Assembly (NCBI RefSeq): GCF_009769735.1
Contig: NZ_WSRO01000002.1
Coordinates: 3,732,001-3,796,000, forward strand
DNA length: 64,000 nt
DNA from: Streptomyces sp. BA2
Lineage (GTDB): Bacteria; Actinomycetota; Actinomycetes; Streptomycetales; Streptomycetaceae
Reading direction: 5' to 3'
The notes below the pieces were generated by a model. The model was not told the origin of the DNA and ran no database searches. It saw only the letters and a list, made by a program, of their open reading frames with translations. Below, piece after piece: positions 7,989-17,179 of this stretch (its first letter is position 1; every line of letters starts with the position of its first letter). The position numbers and the translations under genes were made by a program.

Positions 7989-8300
7989 GTGGCACAAGTA
8001 CCCGCAGCAGCAGTGGCCGCCAGTGGGCTCGTCGGCGGGTTCGCCGTCGCCCGGTGGACCAAGAAGCGGCCGCTCGGCGGCGTCGTACTCGCCGCCGCGG
8101 GAGCCGCCGCCGCGCAGCAATGGCGTGCCACGGCCGGGGGCAGGACCGCCGCCGCGCTCAGTGCCACGTACGTCGCCGCCTTCGCCGGGTCCCATCCGCT
8201 CGCCAAGAAGGTCGGGGCCTGGCCCGCCGTCTTCGCGGTCGCGGGGGGCGTGGGGCTTGCCTCTTGGGTGCTCGCCGATCGGCGCCAGGCGTCCGTCTGA
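7989..8300 (+). CDS. small hydrophobic membrane protein
   Basis: 103 aa from the GTG at 7989; the frame is open far upstream, but that part is antisense to the monooxygenase gene. Three hydrophobic, Ala/Gly-rich segments (near 8-22, 30-45 and 75-95) suggest a small integral membrane protein. No domain is recognised. The stop abuts an 11-bp tandem repeat shared with the convergent gene. Confidence 0.55.
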   Translation: MAQVPAAAVAASGLVGGFAVARWTKKRPLGGVVLAAAGAAAAQQWRATAGGRTAAALSATYVAAFAGSHPLAKKVGAWPAVFAVAGGVGLASWVLADRRQASV

Positions 8301-8351
8301 CCTCGCTCAGGCCTCGCTCAGGCCTCGCTCAGGCCTCGCTCAGGCCTCGCT
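8301..8351. repeat. 11-bp tandem repeat between convergent genes
   Basis: CCTCGCTCAGG is repeated four times (8301-8344) plus seven bases. It starts right after the TGA of the plus-strand gene and contains the stop codon (8340-8342) of the minus-strand gene. Confidence 0.95.
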
Positions 8352-8861
8352 GTCCCTGAACAAGCGCGCGAACCCCGCCACCGCAAGCACCCCCGCCCCC
8401 ATCACCAGCACGAAGAACCCCCACGCCAGCGGCCACACCGCCGCATCCGGCTCCGGGTGGCTGTCGAACGAGACGTACATCAGGGTCGCCGGCGGCCCCG
8501 CCACGATCAGCAGCGCCAAGCCGAGGCGGTCACGGAAGCCGAAGTAGGCGGCCAGGGACAGCATCGCGACGGTCAGGCCGGTGATCCCCAGCGCCGTCAC
8601 CGGTGACGTCTCGTTGATCGCGCCGGGCGTTTCGGGGCGGTTGCGCAGGTCCCAGGGCAGGCAGAGGAGGTACGCCGCCACCGCGAGGCCCGCGCCCACC
8701 GCGCGCGTCGTCCAGCGGCGCAGGGGCGGGGTGCCGGGCAGGGGCGTCAGCAGGTTCCTCGGGTTCATGGGGCTCACGTCGTGGCGGGGGGTCATGCGCG
8801 GGCTTATGCGCAGCCTCGTCCGCGGGCTCATGTGCATCGACTTCATCGACTTTGCCGTCAT
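8340..8861 (-). CDS. membrane protein, unknown function
   Basis: 173 aa from the ATG at 8861; the ATG at 8768 (MNPRNLLTPLP) is an equally possible start, because the first 30 residues are an odd Met/Ser/Arg-rich run with no decisive ribosome site. Four transmembrane segments are visible: AVGAGLAVAAYLLCL, ALGITGLTVAMLSLAAYFGF, LGLALLIVAGPPATL and LAWGFFVLVMGAGVLAVAGF. A final RLFRDSEA tail is cytoplasmic or outside. It resembles uncharacterised actinobacterial four-helix membrane proteins. Confidence 0.6.
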   Translation of the reverse strand: MTAKSMKSMHMSPRTRLRISPRMTPRHDVSPMNPRNLLTPLPGTPPLRRWTTRAVGAGLAVAAYLLCLPWDLRNRPETPGAINETSPVTALGITGLTVAMLSLAAYFGFRDRLGLALLIVAGPPATLMYVSFDSHPEPDAAVWPLAWGFFVLVMGAGVLAVAGFARLFRDSEA

Positions 8862-8956
8862 GCGTACGAGCCTGCCGACCTCGCCAGGGGGCGCGACAGA
8901 GTACGCGTACTCAGGGCTTACTCAGATCAGGCTCGATCAGGCCCGCTCAGGCCCGC

Positions 8957-9949
8957 TCAGAATGAGCCCCTCGTCCCCCTGAACGTCACCCGATACGCCC
9001 CCGGCGACACCCCCAGCCCCGCCTGGAAGTGCTGCCTCAGCGACGCGCCCGTGCCGAAGCCCGCGTCCGCCGCGATGCGGTCGACCGTGCGGTCCGTCTC
9101 CTCCAGCAGTTCGCGGGCCCGGTCCACGCGGCGCTGGGTCAGCCACTGCATCGGCGTCAGGCCCGTCTCCTCGCGGAAGCGGCGGCTGAAAGTGCGCACG
9201 CTCATCGACTCCCGCTCGGCCATCTCGGCCAGCGTCAGGGGTTCGGACAGGCGCTGCTGGGCCCACTCCCTGGCCCGGCCCGTCGACGTCAGGCGGGGCT
9301 CCGCCACCGGGCGCCGGATGTACTGGGCCTGGCCGCCCTCGCGGTGCGGGGGTACGACATTGCGGCGGGCCACGTCGGCGGCCACCGCCGCGCCGTGGTC
9401 CCCGCGGATCATGTGCAGGCAGAGGTCGATTCCGGCCGCCTCGCCCGCGGAGGTGAGGACCGGGCCCTCGTCGACGTACAGGACGTCCGCATCGACCGTC
9501 ACGGCCGGGAACGTACGGGCGAAGAGGTCCGCCGACAGCCAGTGCGTCGTGGCCCTGCGGCCGTCCAGTAGGCCCGCTGCCGCGAGGACGAAGGCGCCGG
9601 TGCAGATGGAGGCGATACGGGCGCGGGTGGCGGACTCCAGCGCGCCCGCCAGGGCAGGCGAAAGACCGCCCGGTCCCAGCGACTCGTCCTCCTCGTGCGA
9701 GGCCGGGATGACCACCGTGTCCGCTGCGGCCACCGCGTCGGGGCCGTGCTCGGCGTAGACGGGGAAGTCCGCGTCCGTGCGGATCCTGCCGGGGGCCAGG
9801 GCGCAGGTCGTCAGCTCGTAGAGGCGGGCGCCCTGGGGCGAGCGTGCGTTGCCGAACAGCTGGTGGATCAGGCCCAGTTCCATGGGCAGGACGCCGTCCC
9901 TCACCAGGACAGCCACCCTGTGGGGGTTCGACACTCCCTCTCCGCTCAT
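8957..9949 (-). CDS. GlxA-family transcriptional regulator (DJ-1/PfpI-like plus AraC HTH)
   Basis: 330 aa from the ATG at 9949. Residues about 10-190 form a DJ-1/PfpI-like (amidase-like) sensor domain containing ASICTGAFVLAAAGLLDGRR, with the nucleophile-elbow Cys. Residues about 225-330 form an AraC/XylS DNA-binding domain: two HTH units, with SMSVRTFSRRFREETGLTPM in the first and AADAGFGTGASLRQHFQ in the second. This matches GlxA-type regulators, which are common in streptomycetes. Its target is unknown; it is followed in the same direction by a membrane-protein gene and preceded by an MFS gene. Confidence 0.88.
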   Translation of the reverse strand: MSGEGVSNPHRVAVLVRDGVLPMELGLIHQLFGNARSPQGARLYELTTCALAPGRIRTDADFPVYAEHGPDAVAAADTVVIPASHEEDESLGPGGLSPALAGALESATRARIASICTGAFVLAAAGLLDGRRATTHWLSADLFARTFPAVTVDADVLYVDEGPVLTSAGEAAGIDLCLHMIRGDHGAAVAADVARRNVVPPHREGGQAQYIRRPVAEPRLTSTGRAREWAQQRLSEPLTLAEMAERESMSVRTFSRRFREETGLTPMQWLTQRRVDRARELLEETDRTVDRIAADAGFGTGASLRQHFQAGLGVSPGAYRVTFRGTRGSF

Positions 9950-9984
9950 GGCCGGATCTTCCCACCCCCGGCCGGGCCCCGCCC

Positions 9985-10032
9985 CGCCTACGCCCCCGCC
10001 TACGCCCCCGCCTACGCCCCCGCCTACGCCTC
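9985..10032. repeat. 12-bp tandem repeat at the end of the MFS gene
   Basis: Four copies of CGCCTACGCCCC (the last with one change), then a weaker fifth (CGCCTTCGCCTC). The last full copy holds the TAG stop (10024-10026) of the MFS gene. Confidence 0.9.
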
Positions 10033-11481
10033 CGCCTTCGCCTCCGAAAGCGGCCTCGCGATGTCCTCCAGCGACCGCCTCTCGGCCTTCACCGCGAACA
10101 CCGCCGCGACGAGACCCGCAGCGCACATCAGTCCCGCCCCGATCTGGAAGGCGAGCACCGTGTCGCCGACGACGCCGGACTCGGTCAGCTTGGCGAAGAT
10201 CAGCGGGCCGCTGATGCCGCCGGCCGCCGTGCCGATGGCGTAGAAGAAGGCGATCGCCATGGCGCGGGTCTCCATGGGGAAGATCTCGGAGACCGTGAGG
10301 TACGCGCTGCTCGCGCCCGCCGACGCGAAGAAGAGCACCACGCACCAGCAGGCCGTGAGCGTCGCCGCGCTGAGCGAACCACGGTCGAAGAGCCAGGCCG
10401 TGCCGAAGAGCAGGACGCCCGACACGATGTACGTCGAGGAGATCATGATCCGGCGGCCCACCGTGTCGAAGAGTTTGCCGAGGAAGAGCGGGCCCAGGAA
10501 GTTGCCCGCGGCGATGACGGCGAAGTAGTAACCCGTGCTGCCCGAGGGGACGTCGAAGAACTTGGTGAGGATCGCGCCGAAGCCGAAGGTGATCGCGTTG
10601 TAGAGGAACGCCTGACCGATGAAGAGGGACAGGCCGAGCACCGCACGCCTGGGATAGTCGCGGAAGACGGTCCTGGCGATGAGACCGAAGCCGATGCTCT
10701 TGCGTTGGTGGATGGTGATCTCGCGGTCGGGCGGCGGCAGGCGTTCGCCCTTCTCCTGCTCGATCTCCCGCTCCACCGACGTGACGAGGGCGTCCGCCTT
10801 CTCCCCGTGGCCGTGGATGAACTGCCAGCGCGGGCTCTCCGGCACATGGCGCCGTACGAGCAGGATCACCAGGCCGAGTACGACGCCGAGGGCGAAGGTG
10901 AGCCGCCAGCCGAGGTCCTTCGGGAAGATGCTGGTGTTCAGCATGACGACCGAGAGCAGCGAACCGCCGATCGCGCCCAGCCAGTAGCTGCCGTTGATGA
11001 TCAGGTCCACGCGGCCGCGGTACTTGGACGGGATCAGTTCGTCGATGGCCGAGTTGATGGCCGCGTACTCACCGCCGATGCCGAAGCCGGTGAGGAACCG
11101 GAAGACGAAGAACCACCAGGCGTCGAAGGAGAGCGCGGTGAGCGCGGTGGCGCCGAGATACACCGCCAGGGTGACCATGAAGAGCTTCTTCCGGCCGAAC
11201 TTGTCGGTGAGGCGGCCGAAGAAGAGGGCGCCCGCGCAGGCTCCCGCCACGTACAGGGCGGCCGCGGTGCCGGTGATCTGGGCGGAGCTGATGGCGAGGC
11301 CGCTGCCCTCCTCGGAGAGTCGCCCCGCGATGTTGCCCACCACGGTCACTTCGAGGCCGTCCAGGATCCACACCGTGCCGAGGCCGATGACGATCATCCA
11401 GTGCCAGCGGGACCAGGGCAGCCGGTCGAGACGGGCGGGCACGGCGGTGGTGACCGTGGCTTCGGTGCCGGGGGACGGCAT
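10024..11481 (-). CDS. MFS transporter, sugar-porter/metabolite-proton symporter type
   Basis: 485 aa with 12 predicted helices. The loop between helices 2 and 3 has the MFS signature [11 protein letters not shown]. The region [25 protein letters not shown] and the PESPRW motif after helix 6 are typical of sugar porter and related metabolite symporters. A second [10 protein letters not shown] lies in the C-terminal half, and a ~60-residue central cytoplasmic loop is charged. The substrate is not readable. It is co-directional with the GlxA-type regulator gene downstream, which might control it. Confidence 0.85.
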   Translation of the reverse strand: MPSPGTEATVTTAVPARLDRLPWSRWHWMIVIGLGTVWILDGLEVTVVGNIAGRLSEEGSGLAISSAQITGTAAALYVAGACAGALFFGRLTDKFGRKKLFMVTLAVYLGATALTALSFDAWWFFVFRFLTGFGIGGEYAAINSAIDELIPSKYRGRVDLIINGSYWLGAIGGSLLSVVMLNTSIFPKDLGWRLTFALGVVLGLVILLVRRHVPESPRWQFIHGHGEKADALVTSVEREIEQEKGERLPPPDREITIHQRKSIGFGLIARTVFRDYPRRAVLGLSLFIGQAFLYNAITFGFGAILTKFFDVPSGSTGYYFAVIAAGNFLGPLFLGKLFDTVGRRIMISSTYIVSGVLLFGTAWLFDRGSLSAATLTACWCVVLFFASAGASSAYLTVSEIFPMETRAMAIAFFYAIGTAAGGISGPLIFAKLTESGVVGDTVLAFQIGAGLMCAAGLVAAVFAVKAERRSLEDIARPLSEAKAEA

Positions 11482-11559
11482 CGGGGCCTCCTAGCGCCGA
11501 GGCGGGCGGACGGCCGTACGAGTGCCCTGCCGGGCGGCGGTCACGCCCCGCACTCGACG

Positions 11560-11621
11560 GCCGCCGGCGGATCACCCGCCCAGCGCATGCGCCGCCGGCG
11601 GATCACCCGCCCAGCGCATGC
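11560..11621. repeat. 31-bp perfect tandem duplication over a stop codon
   Basis: The 31 bases 11560-11590 are repeated exactly at 11591-11621 (unit begins GCCGCCGGCGGATCACCC). The second copy carries the stop (11603-11605) and last codons of the DUF445 gene; the first copy lies just beyond it. Confidence 0.95.
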
Positions 11622-12994
11622 GACACCGTATAGATCGCAAGCCCCGCCAACGCCCCCACCACCGTGCCGTTGATCCGGATGAACTGGAGGTCGCGGCCGA
11701 TGTGGGCCTCGATCTTCTTCGACGTGTGCTCGGCGTCCCAGCCCGCGACCGTGTCGGTGATGAGGGAGGTGATCTCGTCGCGGTACGTCGTCACCACGTA
11801 CACCGCGGCGCCTTCGACCCAGCCGTCCACCTTCTGCTGGAGCCGTGCGTCGGTCGCCATCCGCGCGCCGAGCGAGAGCAGCGAGGCCCGCACCCTCAGG
11901 CGCAGCTCGCTGCGCTCGTCCTCGGCGGCGGCCACGATCATCTGGCGCACCGCCGACCAGGCGGAGGCGATCAGGTCCTGCACCTCGCCGCGGCCGAGCA
12001 CCTCACGCTTGAGGCGCTCCACGCGCTCGCGGGTGTCGGAGTCGGACTGGAGGTCGGCGGCGAAGTCGGCGAGGAAGCGGTCGACGGCGCCGCGGGCGGG
12101 GTGCTGGGGCATGTCCCGCATCTCGGCGAGGAAGCGAAGCAGTTCCTTGTAGACGCGCTCGCCGACCTTCTTGTCGACGAACCGCGGGGTCCAGCCGGGG
12201 GCGCCGCCCTGCACCGCGTCCATGACCGACTCGTCGTGCTCGACCAGCCAGTCGTGGGCGCGGACGCAGACCAGGTCGACGACCCGCTTGTGGCCGCCGT
12301 CCGCGACGACCTTCTCCAGCATCTTCCCGATGCCCGGCGCGATCTCCTGGGCGTCGGCTCGGCGTGTGATGGCCTCGCCGACGACCGCCTGGACGTCCGA
12401 GTCGCGCAGGACCGTCAGGGCGCCGCGCAGCGCCGTGGCCAGCTCGGCCGTCACCCGGTCGGCGTGTTCGGGGTCCGCCAGCCAGGTGCCGAGGCGGCTG
12501 CCGATGCCCACCGCGCGCAGCCGGCCTCGTACGACATCGGAGGAGAGGAAGTTCTCGCCCACGAAGTCACCGAGGGAGGCGCCCAGTTGGTCCTTCTTGT
12601 TCGGGATGATCGCCGTGTGCGGGATGGGCAGGCCCAGGGGATGGCGGAAGAGTGCCGTCACCGCGAACCAGTCGGCGAGCGCGCCGACCATGCCGGCCTC
12701 GGCCGCCGCCGCGACATAGCCCGCCCAGGCGCCGGCGCCCGAGTTCTGCGCCCATTTCGCCAGTACGTAGACGAGCGCGACGAAGACGAGGAGGCCCGTC
12801 GCGGTGATCTTCATCCGGCGGACGCCGCGCCGCTTCTCCTCGTCGGCGGGGCTGTACGTGAAGCCGCCGCCCAAGCCACCCGTGCCGGAAGGGGCGCCGC
12901 TTGAAGGAGGGACCTCACGGGCATGCTGCCCGGCAGAGTCCGCTTCAGCCGCGCCCTCCGCGCTCTCCGGCATTGATCGATTCGTGCGCTCCAC
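11603..12994 (-). CDS. DUF445 family membrane-associated protein
   Basis: 463 aa from a GTG at 12994; an ATG seven codons in is an alternative. After a polar N-terminus comes a transmembrane helix (TGLLVFVALVYVLAKWA). The DUF445 signature AGMVGALADWFAVTALFRHPLGLPIPHTAIIPNKKDQLG follows at about 95-135 and extends over the rest of the protein. A second hydrophobic helix lies at the C-terminus (VVGALAGLAIYTVSHAL). The family (YjiN-like) is widespread and uncharacterised. It is monocistronic and divergent from the SGNH hydrolase. Confidence 0.88.
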   Translation of the reverse strand: MERTNRSMPESAEGAAEADSAGQHAREVPPSSGAPSGTGGLGGGFTYSPADEEKRRGVRRMKITATGLLVFVALVYVLAKWAQNSGAGAWAGYVAAAAEAGMVGALADWFAVTALFRHPLGLPIPHTAIIPNKKDQLGASLGDFVGENFLSSDVVRGRLRAVGIGSRLGTWLADPEHADRVTAELATALRGALTVLRDSDVQAVVGEAITRRADAQEIAPGIGKMLEKVVADGGHKRVVDLVCVRAHDWLVEHDESVMDAVQGGAPGWTPRFVDKKVGERVYKELLRFLAEMRDMPQHPARGAVDRFLADFAADLQSDSDTRERVERLKREVLGRGEVQDLIASAWSAVRQMIVAAAEDERSELRLRVRASLLSLGARMATDARLQQKVDGWVEGAAVYVVTTYRDEITSLITDTVAGWDAEHTSKKIEAHIGRDLQFIRINGTVVGALAGLAIYTVSHALGG

Positions 12995-13217
12995 TCACTC
13001 CACCTGACCCGTTCGCGTGGTTCGTGGCGTCCTCATGCGTATTGTCCCCGTCTCTCTGCGTCCCTTCCTGACCGACTCCTGGAACGGACCACAAGTTCCC
13101 GGCGTCTGAATGGTCGGAGGGGGGCAGTGTCGGCCGCCTCACGGCCCATGACGCATCATGGGGTGATCACATCGGAGCCTCGATCAGGCTCCCCCTGCTC
13201 GAGGAGACACAGCCCGC

Positions 13218-14537
13218 ATGACCAAGCGTCACGGTTATGCCCTGCTTGCCGCGGTCCTCGCGGTAATAGTGGTGATTTCCGCCGCCATATACCTCGGTGT
13301 ATCCACCGACGACGGATCTCAGGACACCATCAGCGCGGGGCCCCGCAGCCCGCGCAACTCCGCGGCTCCCGCCTCCGCCGGAACGTGGGTCGGCTCCTGG
13401 GCCGCATCCCCCGCGGCCGCCGAACCAAACACGCACCGCAACGGCTTCGCGGGCCGCTCCATCCGCAATGTCGTGCACACCAGCGTCGGCGGCGACAGCA
13501 CCCGCATCACCCTGTCGAACCTGTACGGACAGCAGCCGCTGAGCATCACCCACGCCTCCATCGCGGTCGCCGTGGGGGCGAACAACCCGGCCGCCGCACC
13601 CGGCACCCTGCGCCGCCTGAACTTCAACGGCAACACGTCCGTGGTGATCCCCGCGGGCCAGCAGGTGATGAGCGACGCGGTCCGGCTGCGCGTGCCGCAC
13701 GACGGCGACCTCCTGGTCACGACGTTCTCGCCGACCCCTTCGGGCCCGGTCACCTTCCACCCGCACGCACGCCAGGTCAGCTACGTCGCCGAGGGCGACC
13801 GTACGGAGGACCCGAACGGCGCCGCGTACACCCAGCAGAGCACCTCCTGGCGCTACCTCTCGGCCGTGGACGTCCTGTCCAACGAGTCGGACGGCACCGT
13901 CGTCGTCTTCGGTGACTCGCTCACCGACGGCATCTCCTCCACCATGGGAGCCAACGCCCGCTGGACCGACACCCTCTCCGACCGCCTCCGCGAGGAGTCG
14001 GGCGGCCCGCGCTACGGCGTCGTGAACGAGGGGATCAGCGGCAACCGCATCCTCTCGGACGGCAACGGCACCCCCGCGGACAACCCGAGCGGCCTCACGC
14101 GCTTCGACCGTGACGTCCTCGACCGGACGGGCGTCAAGGCCGTCGTCGTCGCACTCGGTGTCAACGACATCCTGCGCAACCCGCACCAGAACAACCCCGA
14201 CCGCATCGTCGAGGGCCTGCGGGAGCTGACGCGCCAGGCGCACACGCGCGGTCTTCGGGTCGTCGGGGCGACCCTGATGCCGTTCGGCGGCCACCGGGGG
14301 TACGAGCCCGAGCTGGAGAACGTGCGCCAGGCGGTGAACGAGCAGATCCGCGACGGCAAGGTCTTCGACGAGTTCGTCGACTTCGACCGTGCGCTGCGGG
14401 ACCCCTACGACCCCCGCAAGCTGCGCGCCCAGTACGACTCCGGCGACCACCTGCACCCGAGCGACTCGGGCTACCGGAAGATGGCGGAGACGTTCAACCT
14501 GGCCCACCTGCGGGGCTCCGCGGCCGCCGAGCTCTAG
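13218..14537 (+). CDS. secreted or membrane-anchored SGNH/GDSL hydrolase
   Basis: 439 aa. One N-terminal hydrophobic helix (about 8-28) without a clear cleavage site suggests a signal anchor. Residues about 50-225 form a beta-rich accessory region (VGSWAASPAAAEP). The SGNH domain follows, with Ser234 in FGDSLTDG, Gly in GISGNR, GVNDI (block III Asn) and the Asp410/His413 pair in GDHLHP. It matches extracellular esterases/lipases of streptomycetes. The substrate (lipid, acetylated polysaccharide or other ester) cannot be told. It is convergent with the DUF1707 gene, 19 bp away. Confidence 0.88.
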   Translation: MTKRHGYALLAAVLAVIVVISAAIYLGVSTDDGSQDTISAGPRSPRNSAAPASAGTWVGSWAASPAAAEPNTHRNGFAGRSIRNVVHTSVGGDSTRITLSNLYGQQPLSITHASIAVAVGANNPAAAPGTLRRLNFNGNTSVVIPAGQQVMSDAVRLRVPHDGDLLVTTFSPTPSGPVTFHPHARQVSYVAEGDRTEDPNGAAYTQQSTSWRYLSAVDVLSNESDGTVVVFGDSLTDGISSTMGANARWTDTLSDRLREESGGPRYGVVNEGISGNRILSDGNGTPADNPSGLTRFDRDVLDRTGVKAVVVALGVNDILRNPHQNNPDRIVEGLRELTRQAHTRGLRVVGATLMPFGGHRGYEPELENVRQAVNEQIRDGKVFDEFVDFDRALRDPYDPRKLRAQYDSGDHLHPSDSGYRKMAETFNLAHLRGSAAAEL

Positions 14538-14556
14538 GCCCGGCCGCTGTACGCCG

Positions 14557-15375
14557 CTATTCGCCGCCTCCGGCGCCGTAGTCCCCCGGCGCCGGATGCG
14601 ATGAGTCGGACCTGCGGTGCAGCTCCCCGTGCCGCTTCCGGTGCCGCTCCCCTCGCTCTCCCCGCTCCCGCTCTCCCCGCTCCAGCTGCGCCGCCCGCCG
14701 CTCCTCGCGCCGCTCCAGCTTCTCGCGGCGGCGCTCCTCCTTGATCCGCAGGCGCTCCGCCCTCGGCAGCTTGCGCTCCACGCCGACCCCGCCCATCAGC
14801 GCGAAGCCCGTGACCACCACGCGCGGGGAGCCGGGCGTACCCTCGCCCGTGGCCTTGTCGTCGAAGCCGCCCATGATCCCGAAGCCCTTGACCTGGACGT
14901 TCAGCTCGGGCGGCACGGTGACCTGAATGCCGCCCATGATCGTGAAGCAGCGGATCTCGACGTCACGCTCGGCGAACCGCGCCTCGCGCAGGTCGATCTC
15001 GCCGCCGCCCCACATCGCGAACGCGGTGAACCGCGAGCCCACCGTCCAGCCGCCCTTGCGCATGAACCCGCTCCAGAACGCGAAGCCGCCCGTGGAGGTA
15101 ACCTCGCCGCCCATGCGGGACGACCAGTCGATCTCGCCCTCGCGCGCGGAGCTCGGCTTCACCATGGAGAGCTTCGCGCCCGCCGCCGGCAGATCCCGCG
15201 TGATCGGCTCGAGCTCGCCGTAAGTACGCGCCTTGTACGTCGCGTCCAGGCGCTCCCCGAACTCCTCCATGTCCAGGCGGCCCTCGGCCACGGCTTCACG
15301 GAGTCGTTCGGCGACGCGCTCGCGGTCGGCGTCGGCGGCCCGGAGGTCCGGGAGATGAGGCTGCTCGTCGGTCAT
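14557..15375 (-). CDS. DUF1707 and LiaF-like domain protein
   Basis: 272 aa from the ATG at 15375. Residues about 8-62 form the DUF1707 SHOCT-like module (DLRAADADRERVAERLREAV, GRLDMEEFGERLDATYKA). Residues about 100-195 form a beta-helical LiaF/cell-wall-response-like domain with repeated MGG turns (IMGGIQV, GIMGGFD, ALMGGVGVE). The last ~70 residues are a highly charged Arg/Glu helix and His/Arg tail. Such proteins are linked to envelope stress in other bacteria; the function here is inferred only. It is followed closely downstream by no other gene on its strand and lies 11 bp after the ABC operon, so it may be its last gene. Confidence 0.8.
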   Translation of the reverse strand: MTDEQPHLPDLRAADADRERVAERLREAVAEGRLDMEEFGERLDATYKARTYGELEPITRDLPAAGAKLSMVKPSSAREGEIDWSSRMGGEVTSTGGFAFWSGFMRKGGWTVGSRFTAFAMWGGGEIDLREARFAERDVEIRCFTIMGGIQVTVPPELNVQVKGFGIMGGFDDKATGEGTPGSPRVVVTGFALMGGVGVERKLPRAERLRIKEERRREKLERREERRAAQLERGERERGERGERHRKRHGELHRRSDSSHPAPGDYGAGGGE

Positions 15376-15385
15376 ACGAAGCAGC

Positions 15386-16351
15386 CTACGAGGTCGCCTT
15401 CTCCGCGTACATCTTGGCGATGACGGCCTCGATGTCGGGTTCCCTGACCGAGAGGTCGACCATCGGATACCGGGCCGCGACCAGGGCGACAAGCGGAGCT
15501 GCGGACTCCGCCGCGGGGAACGCGAGCCACTGCCGCGGGCCCTCCACCTTCACCACCCGCGCCGACTCCACCTCGATGGGCGGCAGTTCGCGCTCCAGGT
15601 CGACGACCAGGGTGCGCTCGCTCTCCCCCACCTCGTGCAGCCCGGCGAGGGCCCCGTCGTACATCAGACGGCCGTGGTCGATGACCATCACCCGCTTGCA
15701 GAGCTGCTCGATGTCGGTCAGGTCATGGGTGGTGAGCAGGACCGTCGTGCCCGCCTCCGCGTTCAAGTCCCGCAGGAACTGACGGACCTTGGCCTTGCTG
15801 ATCACGTCGAGGCCGATCGTCGGCTCGTCGAGGTACAGCACCTCCGGATCGTGCAGGAGCGCCGCCGCGATGTCGCCGCGCATCCGCTGGCCGAGCGAGA
15901 GCTGGCGCACGGGGACGTCCAACAGGGCGTCCAGCTCAAGGAGTTCGACGCAGCGGTCGAGGTTCTCCTTGTAGCGGGCGTCCGGGATCCGGTACATGCG
16001 GTGCATCAGGCGGTACGAGTCGATCAGCGGCAGGTCCCACCACAGGGTGGTGCGCTGGCCGAAGACCACGCCGATGCGCCGGGCCAGACGGGTGCGCTCG
16101 CGGGACGGGTCGATACCCGCGACCCGCAGCCGCCCGCCGCTCGGCGTGAGGATCCCCGTCAGCATCTTGATCGTCGTGGACTTGCCCGCGCCGTTCGGGC
16201 CGATGTAGCCGACCATCTCGCCGCGCGGCACGGTGAAGGAGATGCCGTCGACGGCACGCACCTCGCGCTTCTCGCGCCGCAGGAAGCCTTTCTTCTTGCG
16301 TACGTCGAAGACCTTCTCGACGCCGTCCAGCTCAATGAGGTCTGTTTCCAC
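15386..16351 (-). CDS. ABC transporter ATP-binding protein (ABC-2 exporter type)
   Basis: 321 aa. Walker A GPNGAGKST (about 53-61), the signature LSLGQRMRG, Walker B VLYLDEPTIGLD and the switch His in TTHD are all present. A ~80-residue C-terminal extension resembles that of DrrA-type ATPases. An insert with the KKKGFLRREKREVRAVDG stretch before Walker A is characteristic of the ATPase paired with DUF990-type permeases. It forms an operon with two permease genes upstream: the gap to the nearer permease is 6 bp. It probably drives export of an unidentified lipid, peptide or antibiotic. Confidence 0.9.
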   Translation of the reverse strand: METDLIELDGVEKVFDVRKKKGFLRREKREVRAVDGISFTVPRGEMVGYIGPNGAGKSTTIKMLTGILTPSGGRLRVAGIDPSRERTRLARRIGVVFGQRTTLWWDLPLIDSYRLMHRMYRIPDARYKENLDRCVELLELDALLDVPVRQLSLGQRMRGDIAAALLHDPEVLYLDEPTIGLDVISKAKVRQFLRDLNAEAGTTVLLTTHDLTDIEQLCKRVMVIDHGRLMYDGALAGLHEVGESERTLVVDLERELPPIEVESARVVKVEGPRQWLAFPAAESAAPLVALVAARYPMVDLSVREPDIEAVIAKMYAEKATS

Positions 16352-16357
16352 GGCAGT

Positions 16358-17179
16358 TCAGCTCCCTGTGCTGCGGTACGAACGAAGGCCCGTGCGCCAG
16401 GCGAGGCCCGCGAGCGCGAGAAGGAGGGCGGCCACCAGCGGCGGCGTGAACGCCACCCACGCCGGCAGGTCCAGCGGATAGGGCCGCCCGAGGACGTACA
16501 GCGCGGGGATCCAGTTCACGAAGGCCAGCGGCAGGATGAAGGTGACGCCGCGCACCAGGTCCTTGGTGAAGACGGTCGGCGGGTACTGGAGCAGCGTATT
16601 GCCGCCGTAGGTGAAGGCACTCTGCACCTCGGCCGCGTCCTGCGCCAGGAACTGGAAGGCCGCGCCCGCCACCCAAACGGCCGCGTAGATCCCCGTTCCA
16701 CAGAGCAACATCAGCGGGATCATCAGGACCTTCAGCGGGGTCCAGTCGATGTCGAGGACGACGAGCGCGTACGTGAGGACGAGCGCCCCCTGGACCACGC
16801 GCCCGATCCGGTGCAGCCCGAACCGGTCGGCGGCGACCTGCGCGATCACCGGGACAGGCCGCACCAGGAGCGTGTCGAGCGTGCCGTCCCGCACCCGCTT
16901 CCCAAGACGGTCCATGGACCCCATGGCGAGGTCGGTGAGCCCGAACGCGGTGCCCGACGCCCCGTACAGGAAGGCGATCTCGGGCAGCGAGTAGCCGCCG
17001 AGCCGGTCCACCTGGGAGAACATCAGCAGGATCGCCGCGAAGTCGAACGCGGTCACCGCCAGGTTGCCGAGCGCCGTCATCGCGAAGGACAGGCGGTAGG
17101 CCATCAGGGAGCGGATCCACATGCCGGAGATCAGCCGGTAGGCGCGCAGCCCCTCCCGTGCCTGTGCCAGATCAGCCAC
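16358..17179 (-). CDS. ABC-2 family permease 1
   Basis: 273 aa with six hydrophobic segments. The sequence style (LGGYSLPEIAFLYG, RVRDGTLDTLLVRPVPV) matches the ABC-2/DUF990 permease family. It overlaps the other permease gene by 8 bp (17172-17179), so the two are probably translationally coupled and form a heterodimeric channel with the ATPase. No substrate can be assigned. Confidence 0.87.
   Translation of the reverse strand: MADLAQAREGLRAYRLISGMWIRSLMAYRLSFAMTALGNLAVTAFDFAAILLMFSQVDRLGGYSLPEIAFLYGASGTAFGLTDLAMGSMDRLGKRVRDGTLDTLLVRPVPVIAQVAADRFGLHRIGRVVQGALVLTYALVVLDIDWTPLKVLMIPLMLLCGTGIYAAVWVAGAAFQFLAQDAAEVQSAFTYGGNTLLQYPPTVFTKDLVRGVTFILPLAFVNWIPALYVLGRPYPLDLPAWVAFTPPLVAALLLALAGLAWRTGLRSYRSTGS

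Noticed and set aside
9844..11673. 609-aa plus-strand open frame
   Set aside because: Antisense to the MFS transporter gene; Arg/Glu/Asp-rich composition with no homology pattern.
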